The translations under genes and the position numbers were made by a program. Shown piece after piece: positions 1 to 5,936 of a stretch of DNA of 6,491 nucleotides. This stretch comes from Oscillospiraceae bacterium (GTDB lineage: Bacteria; Bacillota; Clostridia; Oscillospirales; Acutalibacteraceae). How positions within the stretch are numbered: the first letter of the stretch is position 1; each line of letters opens with the position of its first letter. The notes beneath the pieces are model-generated. The model had not been told where the DNA came from, did no database searches, and saw nothing but the letters and a program-made list of their open reading frames with translations. The stretch covers positions 1-6,491 of the forward strand of contig CADBOL010000315.1 in NCBI GenBank assembly GCA_902796295.1, written 5' to 3'.

Positions 1-701
1 AAACGGAAAAACTTAAAAACGATTTCATTTCCACCGTGTCACACGAGCTGCGCACTCCGCTCACGGCAATAAGAGGCTGGGGCGAAACAATCCAGCAGAT
101 GGGTGACAGCGACCCCGAAATGAGAGAACGCGGCATGGAAATTATCATAAGCGAGTCTGCGCGTCTCAACAACATGGTTGAGGAACTTCTTGACTTCTCA
201 AGGCTGAGCAGCGGCAGGATGCGCCTTAACACCGCGAGGATAGATTTCCTTTCGGAGCTCGACGAAGTTGTCTTCTCGTTCAAAGACCGGTCTGAGCGGG
301 AGGGAATAGAAATCGCTTACAATACTCCCGGATTGTCTGCTCCCGGGCTGGGAGATGCGTCGAGAGTCAGGCAGGTGTTTATCAATGTGCTTGACAATGC
401 CATGAAATACACGGAGCAGGGAGGCAGGGTCAGTGTCAGCGCCGATTTACCGGATCCTGGATGTCTTATAATTACAGTAACGGATACCGGCTGCGGCATA
501 TCGCCCGAGGATCTGCCTCACATAAAAGAAAAATTCTACAAGGCAAATAATACGGTGCGCGGTTCCGGTATAGGTCTCGCGGTCTGTGATGAGATAATGA
601 ATCTGCACGGCGGCAGTCTTGAGATTGACAGCGTGCAGGGGCAGGGAACTTCGGTTAAACTTACATTCCCGCTTGAAGGAAGGGAGAAAGACAATGAGTA
701 A
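1..701 (+). CDS. Sensor histidine kinase, C-terminal part (5' truncated by window edge)
   Basis: Kinase core of a membrane two-component sensor; it would autophosphorylate a histidine and pass the phosphate to a response regulator. The reading frame is open to the left edge (first full codon at 3), so 232 C-terminal residues are visible and the sensor, membrane and any HAMP/PAS parts lie outside. The HisKA (DHp) domain starts with KNDFISTVSHELRTPL; the phospho-acceptor His is the codon at 42-44, and HELRT fits the HExxT pattern tied to phosphatase activity. The HATPase_c domain follows with an N box (INVLDNAMKYT), G1 box (DTGCGI), F box (EKFYKAN) and G2 box (GSGIGLAV), so the catalytic core looks intact. 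It resembles PhoR/WalK-type kinases, but the stimulus cannot be told. No response regulator lies downstream; one may lie upstream. Its last 8 bases overlap the next gene (ATGAGTAA), suggesting coupled translation. Confidence 0.95.
   Translation, partial: TEKLKNDFISTVSHELRTPLTAIRGWGETIQQMGDSDPEMRERGMEIIISESARLNNMVEELLDFSRLSSGRMRLNTARIDFLSELDEVVFSFKDRSEREGIEIAYNTPGLSAPGLGDASRVRQVFINVLDNAMKYTEQGGRVSVSADLPDPGCLIITVTDTGCGISPEDLPHIKEKFYKANNTVRGSGIGLAVCDEIMNLHGGSLEIDSVQGQGTSVKLTFPLEGREKDNE
680..686 (+). promoter_or_regulatory. Ribosome binding site for the DUF1385 gene
   Basis: AAGGGAG lies 7 bases before the ATG at 694, inside the last codons of the kinase gene. It decides the start: a longer in-frame reading from 619 would have no such site and would add 25 residues that lie wholly inside the kinase gene. 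Confidence 0.8.
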
Positions 702-1830
702 AGACAATAAAAATAAAAAGAGCTGCCCCTACGTTGCTGTAGGCGGCCAGGCGCTTATTGAGGGTATAATGATGAGAGGCCCCAAGGGTACGGCCATGTC
801 ATGCCGTATGCCTGACGGGAGAATAGAAACCGAGATGAAGGATTTTCCTTCAATCCGTAAAAAATACAAGTTCTTCAACATTCCCTTTATCAGGGGTGTG
901 GTTGCTTTTATCGAATCGATGATAATGGGATACAAGCTTCTTATGGAGAGCGCGGAAAAGACTGCTCTTGACATAGAAGAGGATGCCGGAGATTCAAAGC
1001 TTGACAAATGGCTCAGCGAGCATTTCGGGCCGAAGATGATGGCGGTTATAGGTACAATCGCTTCGGTGCTCGGTTTCGGTCTCGCTTTTGTGCTTTTCAT
1101 CTGGCTCCCGTCATTTCTGTTTGACAAGCTTGTTCTCGGCAATATCGTGCAGACAACGACATTCAGGCCGCTGTTTGAGGGAGTGCTCAGGATAATCATA
1201 TTCGTTTTCTATATGTTCATCACCTCAAAGATGAAAGACATTCACAGGGTTTATATGTATCACGGCGCGGAGCACAAGACAATATTCTGCTTTGAGCACG
1301 GCAAAAAACTCACGCCCGCGAATGTCATGAAAGAGAAACGCTTTCATCCGAGATGCGGCACGAGCTTCATATTCGTTACGATAATACTCAGTATTTTGAT
1401 TTCATCGGCTGTTGCGATTATCTGGAGCGGACTGACTCAGATAAGAGCTCTCTGGATAGTTGTGAAGCTTTTGCTTCTTCCTCTGATTATGGGAATCGGT
1501 TTTGAATTCATCCAGCTTGCAGGCAAATATCCCAATAAATTTACAATGGCACTTTCCGCTCCCGGGCTCGCCATGCAGAGAATCACCACAGCCGAGCCGG
1601 ATGAAAAGATATGCGAGGTTGCCATTGCCGCACTGAAAGCGGCGCTCTCCGGCGAGGTTCCCGAGGAGGAAATGCCGGTGAATAAAGATGATGATGCGCA
1701 GGGCGAAGAAGCCGCTGAGACGGAAACGGCCGAAGAGGAAACGGCTGCAGAAGAAACGGAAGAGACCGCCGAAACCGTCAGCGCCGGTGCGGAATCTCCC
1801 CGGGAAGACCCGGCAGATGAAGAGAGCTGA
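694..1830 (+). CDS. DUF1385 family polytopic membrane protein (YqhQ type)
   Basis: Protein of 378 residues whose function is not established. The family signature is clear: GGQALIEGIMMRGP (17-30) near the N-terminus, YHGAEHK (189-195), HPRCGTSF (218-225), and KYPNKFTMALSAPGLAMQ late in the core. Hydrophobic segments at about 115-138, 161-177, 224-244 and 252-270 make it an integral membrane protein. The conserved His/Glu/Cys residues (H190, E193, H194, H218, C221) sit between the second and third segments and could bind a metal; that is inference. Residues from about 321 to the end form a strongly acidic Glu/Ala/Thr-rich tail, so the protein is longer than the roughly 300 residues usual for the family. 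The ATG at 694 is chosen because it has a good ribosome binding site and gives the usual short N-terminus before the first motif. It overlaps the kinase gene by 8 bases and prmC by 14. Linkage of DUF1385 to prmC is common in Firmicutes. Confidence 0.9.
   Translation: MSKDNKNKKSCPYVAVGGQALIEGIMMRGPKGTAMSCRMPDGRIETEMKDFPSIRKKYKFFNIPFIRGVVAFIESMIMGYKLLMESAEKTALDIEEDAGDSKLDKWLSEHFGPKMMAVIGTIASVLGFGLAFVLFIWLPSFLFDKLVLGNIVQTTTFRPLFEGVLRIIIFVFYMFITSKMKDIHRVYMYHGAEHKTIFCFEHGKKLTPANVMKEKRFHPRCGTSFIFVTIILSILISSAVAIIWSGLTQIRALWIVVKLLLLPLIMGIGFEFIQLAGKYPNKFTMALSAPGLAMQRITTAEPDEKICEVAIAALKAALSGEVPEEEMPVNKDDDAQGEEAAETETAEEETAAEETEETAETVSAGAESPREDPADEES
1802..1807 (+). promoter_or_regulatory. Probable ribosome binding site for prmC
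   Basis: GGGAAG ends 9 bases before the ATG at 1817 and lies inside the tail of the DUF1385 gene. It is weaker than the other sites in this window, so prmC translation may depend on ribosomes arriving from the upstream gene. Confidence 0.55.
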
Positions 1831-2635
1831 ACTGGTTTCGCTCGGTGAGCGTATGCTGAGTGCGGCGGGCATTGAAAACTGCTCCAATGAATCCCGCTGG
1901 CTTCTTGAAAGCGTGCTCGGTATCGGTACCGCAGAGTATCTGATGACAAAAGAAACCGAAACTGCCGAAAAAGACGCCGGAAGTTTTCTCTCAAAAATCA
2001 GGGAGAGGGTTTCGGGCAGACCGCTTCAGTATATTCTCGGGAAATGGGATTTTTTCGGCCGCAGTTTTTGCGTCGGCGAGGGAGTGCTTATTCCGAGACC
2101 GGAGACAGAGCAGCTTGCTGAGCTTGCGCTTGAAATGTTACGCGATAAAAAAAGCCCCGCCGTCCTTGACCTTTGCGCAGGTACGGGCTGTATAGGGCTT
2201 ACAATCGCAAAAGAAAGACCGGATGCAAATGTGGTGCTCGTAGAGAAATACTCAGATGCACTGGAGTATCTTGATAAAAACGCAAGAGAGCTCGGCGTTT
2301 CAAATGCGCAGGTTATACAAGGCGATATTTTTGATATTGATTCACTTCCCTCCGGCAGTTTTGACCTGATAGTGTCAAATCCCCCTTATATTCCGACATC
2401 CGAGCTGCCCGGGCTTGACCGTGAGGTCTGCAGGGAGCCGGAAACGGCGCTCGACGGAGGAGAGGACGGGCTCAGATATTATTATGCGATAAAAGAAATC
2501 TCACTCAAGTTCGGCGGATGCCCCGTGATAGCGGAATGCGGAGAGGGGCAGGCGGATGCGATTTGCGAAATATTCGGCAACGCCCGCGCGTGTGAGGATT
2601 TCAATTCAATAAAAAGATTTGTAATCGGAGAATGA
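1817..2635 (+). CDS. prmC: Peptide chain release factor N5-glutamine methyltransferase PrmC (HemK)
   Basis: Cytosolic enzyme that uses S-adenosylmethionine to methylate the glutamine of the GGQ motif in release factors RF1 and RF2, which speeds peptide release at stop codons. The 272-residue product has the usual family length and order: a helical N-terminal domain (about 1-75, ending GRPLQYILGKWDF), the linker motif LIPRPETE (91-98), SAM-binding motif I LDLCAGTGCIG (117-127), an acidic residue after the second strand (E143), and the diagnostic NPPY (188-191) that holds the target glutamine. EPETALDGGEDGLRYY (207-222) is also typical. The start at 1817 is chosen because MKRAELVSLGERML is a normal PrmC N-terminus; reading from 1688 would add 43 mostly basic residues that are only a frame shadow of the DUF1385 acidic tail. 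It overlaps DUF1385 by 14 bases, and its TGA is one base before the next ATG. Confidence 0.96.
   Translation: MKRAELVSLGERMLSAAGIENCSNESRWLLESVLGIGTAEYLMTKETETAEKDAGSFLSKIRERVSGRPLQYILGKWDFFGRSFCVGEGVLIPRPETEQLAELALEMLRDKKSPAVLDLCAGTGCIGLTIAKERPDANVVLVEKYSDALEYLDKNARELGVSNAQVIQGDIFDIDSLPSGSFDLIVSNPPYIPTSELPGLDREVCREPETALDGGEDGLRYYYAIKEISLKFGGCPVIAECGEGQADAICEIFGNARACEDFNSIKRFVIGE
2627..2630 (+). promoter_or_regulatory. Ribosome binding site for the site-2 protease gene
   Basis: GGAG lies 6 bases before the ATG at 2637, inside the last codons of prmC. The junction TGAAATG favours re-initiation by the same ribosomes. Confidence 0.7.
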
Positions 2636-2636
2636 A

Positions 2637-3323
2637 ATGATTTTAGATCTTGTCAGAGGCGGTATAGGTCCGCAGTTCATCATAAGAATGCTCGTTCGTG
2701 TGTTCACGGTTTTCTGTGTGCTCCCGATTCACGAGTATGCTCACGCGAGAGTTGCCGATTTGCTCGGAGACGACACTCCGAGGCTTAAGGGGCGCCTTTC
2801 GCTGAATCCTTTGGCCCATCTTGATATCTACGGAACCATAATGATAATCATCTGCGGTTTCGGTTATGCAAAGCCCGTCGGTATCAACCCGAGAAACTTC
2901 AAAAACCCGAAGCTCGGCATGGCGCTGACAGCTGCCGCGGGCCCCGGCTCAAACCTGGTAATGGCTCTGCTTTTTGCCCTGCTCGCGGATTTTGCGAATA
3001 TGTGGTATGTCAATACGGCGATGACTGTGGCGAATGTTACGGTGCTTTTCTGCCTTTACGCTTCGCTCATAAATGTTTCGCTCGCGCTGTTTAATCTTAT
3101 ACCTGTTCCTCCGCTTGACGGCTCGAGGATTCTCAATATCATCCTTCCTTCAAAATATTATTTCAAGGTGATGAAATACGAGAGATATCTCGTCATAGGT
3201 GTTTTTGTGCTTATGATTTCGGGCCTGCTGTCAAGACCTTTCAGCGCGCTCTGCTCGCTTGTCATGACGGGAGTCACAAAACTTGTCGGTCTGCCTTTCG
3301 GCAGTTACGCGGTAATCTATTGA
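2637..3323 (+). CDS. Site-2 protease family protein (peptidase M50), small form
   Basis: Predicted intramembrane zinc metalloprotease of 228 residues. The first membrane segment carries HEYAH (32-36), a HExxH site with H32 and H36 as zinc ligands and E33 as catalytic base. The third ligand is D161 in FNLIPVPPLDG (152-162), the LDG motif of the family. Other M50 marks are RLSLNPLAHLD (53-63), YAKPVGINPRNF (77-88) and AAGPGSN (100-106). Hydrophobic segments lie at about 17-38, 66-76, 94-118, 129-152 and 183-199. There is no PDZ domain (as in RseP) and no CBS domain (as in SpoIVFB), so it belongs to the minimal group, whose substrates are mostly unknown. All catalytic residues are present. It starts one base after the prmC stop and is followed 13 bases later by scpA; similar proteins next to scpAB are common in Clostridia. 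A role in sporulation signalling is possible but not shown by the sequence. Confidence 0.92.
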   Translation: MILDLVRGGIGPQFIIRMLVRVFTVFCVLPIHEYAHARVADLLGDDTPRLKGRLSLNPLAHLDIYGTIMIIICGFGYAKPVGINPRNFKNPKLGMALTAAAGPGSNLVMALLFALLADFANMWYVNTAMTVANVTVLFCLYASLINVSLALFNLIPVPPLDGSRILNIILPSKYYFKVMKYERYLVIGVFVLMISGLLSRPFSALCSLVMTGVTKLVGLPFGSYAVIY

Positions 3324-3325
3324 TT

Positions 3326-3330
3326 GGTGA
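3326..3330 (+). promoter_or_regulatory. Ribosome binding site deciding the TTG start of scpA
   Basis: GGTGA lies 6 bases before the TTG at 3337. An in-frame TGA at 3328-3330 rules out any start further upstream, and the first in-frame ATG is codon 15, inside the conserved FEGPMDLLL motif. TTG at 3337 is therefore the only sensible start. Confidence 0.7.
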
Positions 3331-3336
3331 ATTGAT

Positions 3337-4068
3337 TTGGAACAGTTACAGTATAAAATCGAAGTGTTCGAGGGCCCGATGGACCTGCTCCTGCAGCTGA
3401 TAAGCAAAAAGCAGGTAAGCATAAACGATGTGCCCATAATGGAGCTTATCGAGCAGTATCTTGAATATGTCAAAAAGATGCAGGAAGAGGATCTTGATGT
3501 TTCGAGCGAGTTTCTCGAAATGGCCGCGCGTCTTATCTATATCAAGACCGTCTCGCTTCTTCCAAAGCAGGAGGAGGCCGAGAAGCTTGTTGAAGAGCTC
3601 AGGGGAGAGCTCATAGAATACAGAGATTGTAAATATATCGCAGGCAAGCTCAGAGAATCCGAGCAGGGATTCGACTTCGGCTGCAAAGAGCCGGAAAAAA
3701 TAGAGGCGGACCTGACCTATACAAGAATCCATGAGCCGTTTGATATTTACAAGGCATATATCAACGCCGTCGGCAAGGGTCTCAGACGCCTGCCGCCTCC
3801 CGTGGAGGCATTCAGCGGAATCGTTGCCCACAAGATAGTGTCGGTTACATCCAGAATTCAGGTAATTATAGACAGATTCAAATCCGGAAACAGACATAAG
3901 TTTTCAAGCTTTTTTGATAAATCGGAATCAAGATCGGAAATGGTTGCCACATTCCTTGCACTGCTTTCAATGGTTAAGGCAAAGAGGATATTCATTGACG
4001 GTGACACCGAGAATCCCGATATTGTCCTGCTTCAGGGCAGAGGGGAGGAGATAGAGATTGACGAATGA
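3337..4068 (+). CDS. scpA: Segregation and condensation protein A (ScpA kleisin)
   Basis: Kleisin subunit of the bacterial SMC-ScpAB condensin. It bridges the two SMC heads and binds ScpB, helping chromosome compaction and origin segregation on the nucleoid. The product has 243 residues, normal for the family. The N-terminal SMC-binding part shows the signature YKIEVFEGPMDLLLQLI (6-22), then SEFLEMAARLIYIKTVSLLP (57-76). A middle acidic and charged region (about 78-130) would contact ScpB. The C-terminal winged helix, about 165-243, includes EMVATFLALLSMVKAKRIF (201-219), which binds the SMC head cap. The start is TTG at 3337, forced by an upstream stop and the position of the conserved motif. 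Its last 11 bases overlap scpB, the usual partner, so the two are probably translationally coupled. Confidence 0.97.
   Translation: MEQLQYKIEVFEGPMDLLLQLISKKQVSINDVPIMELIEQYLEYVKKMQEEDLDVSSEFLEMAARLIYIKTVSLLPKQEEAEKLVEELRGELIEYRDCKYIAGKLRESEQGFDFGCKEPEKIEADLTYTRIHEPFDIYKAYINAVGKGLRRLPPPVEAFSGIVAHKIVSVTSRIQVIIDRFKSGNRHKFSSFFDKSESRSEMVATFLALLSMVKAKRIFIDGDTENPDIVLLQGRGEEIEIDE
4041..4050 (+). promoter_or_regulatory. Strong ribosome binding site deciding the TTG start of scpB
   Basis: AGGGGAGGAG is the best Shine-Dalgarno match in the window. Its GGAGG core (4044-4048) ends 9 bases before the TTG at 4058. The alternative in-frame ATG at 4073 would be 24 bases away, too far. It lies inside the 3' end of scpA. 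Confidence 0.8.
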
Positions 4069-4684
4069 AGAAATGAGAGCTGCAATTGAGGCGATACTTT
4101 TCGCAAGCGGTGAGCCTCTCGAGATAACAAGAATCGCGGAAGCGATGGAGACCGATGTTGAGACGGTGCGCGGGTATATCTTTGAGATAGGCGCTTCGCT
4201 TGACAGCAGAGGCAGCGGAATCTGCCTGCTGAAATTAGGCGATAAATATCAGCTCTGTTCCAGAAAAGAGTACGCTCCGCTTATAAGAGCGGTGCTTGAC
4301 CTCAAAAAGAATATTCCTCTGTCCAATGCGGCCCTTGAAGTGCTCGCGGTTGTTGCCTACAACCAGCCCGTCACAAAGGCATATATAGAGCAGGTCAGAG
4401 GCGTGGACTGCTCCGGAGTGGTAAACACGCTTTGTCAGAAAGGCCTGCTTGAAGAGAGAGGAAGGCTCGAACTTCCCGGAAGGCCTCTGCTCTACGGAAC
4501 CACACCCAATTTTCTCAGATGCTTCTGTCTGACATCTCTGGCGGATCTGCCGGAGCTTCCCGAGAAACCGGCCGAAATGATGATTTCCGATCAGGATGAT
4601 GAGATAGACAGCACTCAGGGCGAGCAGATAAGAAACTTCTTCCAGGCGGAGCTTGAAAGCGCAGAGACGGAAAACGAAGAATGA
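4058..4684 (+). CDS. scpB: Segregation and condensation protein B (ScpB)
   Basis: Dimeric partner of ScpA in the SMC condensin; two ScpB molecules bind the middle of one ScpA and regulate the SMC ATPase. The 208-residue protein has the usual two winged-helix domains. The first covers about 1-80, with RAAIEAILFASGEPL (7-21) and the conserved GDKYQLCSRKEY (61-72). The second covers about 85-160, with LSNAALEVLAVVAYNQPVTK (88-107), EQVRGVDCSGVVNTL (111-125) and LLEERGRLELPGRPLLYGTT (130-149). The C-terminal end, about 163-208, is acidic and probably disordered. Start TTG at 4058 is backed by a very strong ribosome binding site; ATG at 4073 would remove five residues and sits too far from that site. 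It overlaps scpA by 11 bases and is followed by the DUF2953 gene after 19 bases. Confidence 0.97.
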   Translation: MTNEEMRAAIEAILFASGEPLEITRIAEAMETDVETVRGYIFEIGASLDSRGSGICLLKLGDKYQLCSRKEYAPLIRAVLDLKKNIPLSNAALEVLAVVAYNQPVTKAYIEQVRGVDCSGVVNTLCQKGLLEERGRLELPGRPLLYGTTPNFLRCFCLTSLADLPELPEKPAEMMISDQDDEIDSTQGEQIRNFFQAELESAETENEE

Positions 4685-4690
4685 TTGAAA

Positions 4691-4696
4691 GGGAGG
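4691..4696 (+). promoter_or_regulatory. Ribosome binding site deciding the TTG start of the DUF2953 gene
   Basis: GGGAGG lies 7 bases before the TTG at 4704, in the 19-base gap after scpB. The first in-frame ATG is codon 111, far inside the protein, so the TTG start is well supported. Confidence 0.75.
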
Positions 4697-4703
4697 CGGA
4701 AAT

Positions 4704-5429
4704 TTGACAGCACTGTATATCATCCTCGGCATAATCCTGTTTTTCTTTCTGATACTGTCGGTCAAGGTCAAGGTAACGGTTCATTCCGAAGACGGCGTTT
4801 CTCTTTCAGTAGGCTGGCTTTTCCTTAAGTTCAATATTCTGCCAAAGAAAGAGAAACCGAAAAAGAAAAAGAAGAAAAAGAAAGAGAAAAAGAAGAAACC
4901 CGAAAGCGAGCAGGAAAATCAGGATAAGCCGGTGAAAGAACCGAAGGATAATCCCTTAATCACATTCTACCGCAATAACGGAGTTGAAGGCGTTATTGAC
5001 CTTGTAAAGCGCCTTTCGGTTTCGCTCAAAGGAATGTTCAGAAGGATTTACAGATCTTTCACCATAGAAGATATCGCCGTATCTCTCCTTGTCGGAGCGG
5101 GCGACAGCGCGGAAACAGCGCTCAAATACGGCAGAACATGTTCCGCATTTTATCCCGCGATGGGTTTTGTGGTTGACAATATGCGCGTGAGGAAATACAG
5201 CGCCGAGGTCAGCCCGGATTTTATCAACGGCAGCAACAAGGCAAGGCTTCACGCCGTAATTTCGGTGATACCGCGCCGTCTGATAAATGCGGTGATAATT
5301 GTGGCATTCAGCCTGATATTCAGAGTGGGAATCAGATTCCTCAGAGGGCTCAGAAAGAAAAAGCCCGATGAGAAAAGCAATAAACCCGCGGCGGTGAATG
5401 TACCGGCGCAAAGCGGCACGGCAAATTAA
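4704..5429 (+). CDS. DUF2953 domain-containing membrane protein (YtfI-like) with a polylysine tract
   Basis: Protein of 241 residues with no established biochemical function. Residues 4-20 form an N-terminal membrane segment, then KVKVTVHSEDGVSLSVGWLF looks like a beta-rich stretch. The DUF2953 core is seen in IEDIAVSLLVGAGDSAETALKYG (121-143): the GxGDxAxTAxxYG pattern is the family mark. A second hydrophobic stretch at about 193-208 is followed by a basic end. Residues 48-65 are almost all lysine (15 of 18), coded by a purine-only run at 4859-4898; this sits where the family has a variable charged linker. In Bacillus subtilis a DUF2953 gene, ytfI, neighbours ytfJ, and here too the GerW/YtfJ gene is next, so a link to sporulation is plausible but inferred. 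The TTG start is forced, because no ATG occurs before codon 111. The N-terminus could be a membrane anchor or an uncleaved signal. Confidence 0.82.
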   Translation: MTALYIILGIILFFFLILSVKVKVTVHSEDGVSLSVGWLFLKFNILPKKEKPKKKKKKKKEKKKKPESEQENQDKPVKEPKDNPLITFYRNNGVEGVIDLVKRLSVSLKGMFRRIYRSFTIEDIAVSLLVGAGDSAETALKYGRTCSAFYPAMGFVVDNMRVRKYSAEVSPDFINGSNKARLHAVISVIPRRLINAVIIVAFSLIFRVGIRFLRGLRKKKPDEKSNKPAAVNVPAQSGTAN

Positions 5430-5475
5430 ATCAGTCAACAATTCATTAAATCAAATAAAGAAAGGTGTAAAAGAA
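5430..5475 (+). other. Largest intergenic gap, AT-rich, upstream of gerW
   Basis: This 46-base gap is only about 24% G+C, well below the genes on both sides. It holds the gerW ribosome binding site (AAAGGTG at 5461-5467, 8 bases before the ATG). I see no convincing promoter hexamers and no terminator hairpin, though an AT-rich leader is where a separate gerW promoter would most likely sit. Confidence 0.5.
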
Positions 5476-5919
5476 ATGAAAGACAATTCTGCGGCAGCCG
5501 GCATCCTCGGCACATCAATCGAAAAAATCAAGGATCTCGTAAACGTCAACACAATTATCGGAGACGCAATTAAAGTCAGCGATTCGATAAAGATTATTCC
5601 CGTTTCAAAAGTTACATACGGATTTGCTTCGGGCGGAAGCGATTTCCCCTCAAAGGGCAATCAGGAGCTCTTCGGCGGCGGAGGAGGAGCCGGCATCACC
5701 ATCATTCCCGTTGCTTTCCTCGTCATCAACAACGGCAATGTCTCCATCAAGTATATCGATTCAGCAGAGGGTTCTGTTGAAAGAGTTATCGGCATGGTTC
5801 CCGACATCGTTGACAAGGCATCCGATGTTATCAACAAACTCACAGGCAAGAGCTCAGATGACGCTGTTGATGAAGCAATAGGCGACTATATGGATTCGGC
5901 ACCCGAAGCAGCCGAATAA
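5476..5919 (+). CDS. gerW: GerW family sporulation protein (YtfJ)
   Basis: Small sporulation protein of 147 residues. In Bacillus subtilis GerW (YtfJ) is made in the forespore and is needed for normal germination with L-alanine; the molecular activity is not known. Family features: an N-terminal helical stretch ending in VNTIIGDAI (24-32), IIPVSKVTYGFASGGSDF (40-57), a glycine-rich loop GGGGGAGITIIPVAFLVI (67-84), and VERVIGMVPDIVDKASDVINKL (101-122) after the core. The tail (126-147) is acidic and low in conservation. There is no signal peptide or membrane segment. The ATG at 5476 is chosen because it follows a ribosome binding site and gives the normal N-terminus; reading from 5398 would run through the end of the DUF2953 gene. 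Presence of this gene supports a spore-forming lineage, though some relatives that no longer sporulate may keep it. Confidence 0.93.
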   Translation: MKDNSAAAGILGTSIEKIKDLVNVNTIIGDAIKVSDSIKIIPVSKVTYGFASGGSDFPSKGNQELFGGGGGAGITIIPVAFLVINNGNVSIKYIDSAEGSVERVIGMVPDIVDKASDVINKLTGKSSDDAVDEAIGDYMDSAPEAAE

Positions 5920-5924
5920 TCATC

Positions 5925-5931
5925 GGGGTGA
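5925..5931 (+). promoter_or_regulatory. Ribosome binding site deciding the GTG start of the pseudouridine synthase
   Basis: GGGGTGA lies 5 bases before the GTG at 5937. Another in-frame GTG at 5928 overlaps this site itself and has no good site of its own, so 5937 is preferred. Confidence 0.65.
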
Positions 5932-5936
5932 GTCCG

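Noticed and set aside
36..38. GTG as start of the histidine kinase
   Set aside because: The frame is open to the left edge and the upstream codons (KLKNDFIST) are normal HisKA sequence, so the gene begins outside the window.
341..357. CTCCC/GGGAG inverted repeat in the kinase gene
   Set aside because: A short five-pair stem inside coding sequence between HisKA and ATPase parts, with no accompanying signal.
1688..1816. 43-residue basic N-terminal extension of PrmC
   Set aside because: It is the DUF1385 acidic tail read in another frame: Glu-rich codons (GAA/GAG) become Arg and Lys when shifted. The normal PrmC N-terminus begins at 1817.
1437..1994. Long antisense frame of 185 residues, Ser/Ala rich
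   Set aside because: It lies opposite two well-supported genes, has low-complexity composition mirroring the acidic tail, and shows no recognisable domain.
2147..2153. Run of seven A in prmC as a slippage site
   Set aside because: PrmC is full length with all motifs in one frame, and the run is not in a minus-one slippery register.
4704..4735. TTGACA with CATAAT downstream, promoter-like
   Set aside because: The spacer is 20 bases, too long for a good sigma-A promoter, and TTGACA here is simply the TTG start plus a Thr codon.
5173..5201. TTGACA with TACAGC after 17 bases, inside the DUF2953 gene
   Set aside because: The -10 match is only three of six bases; TTGACA arises from common codons. 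It also appears at 391-396 with no -10 box.
5396..5428. GAATG and CAAATTA as a sigma-G-type forespore promoter before gerW
   Set aside because: The spacer is 21 bases rather than about 17-18, and the -10 has a mismatch, so the match is too weak to call.
5624..5881. Overlapping + strand frame inside gerW
   Set aside because: It is a shadow frame with Ser/Ala-rich, domain-free sequence and no ribosome binding site; gerW explains the region.
5912..5927. CCGA/TCGG inverted repeat at the end of gerW
   Set aside because: The stem is only four pairs with no U-run; it is too weak for a terminator and overlaps the next ribosome binding site by chance.
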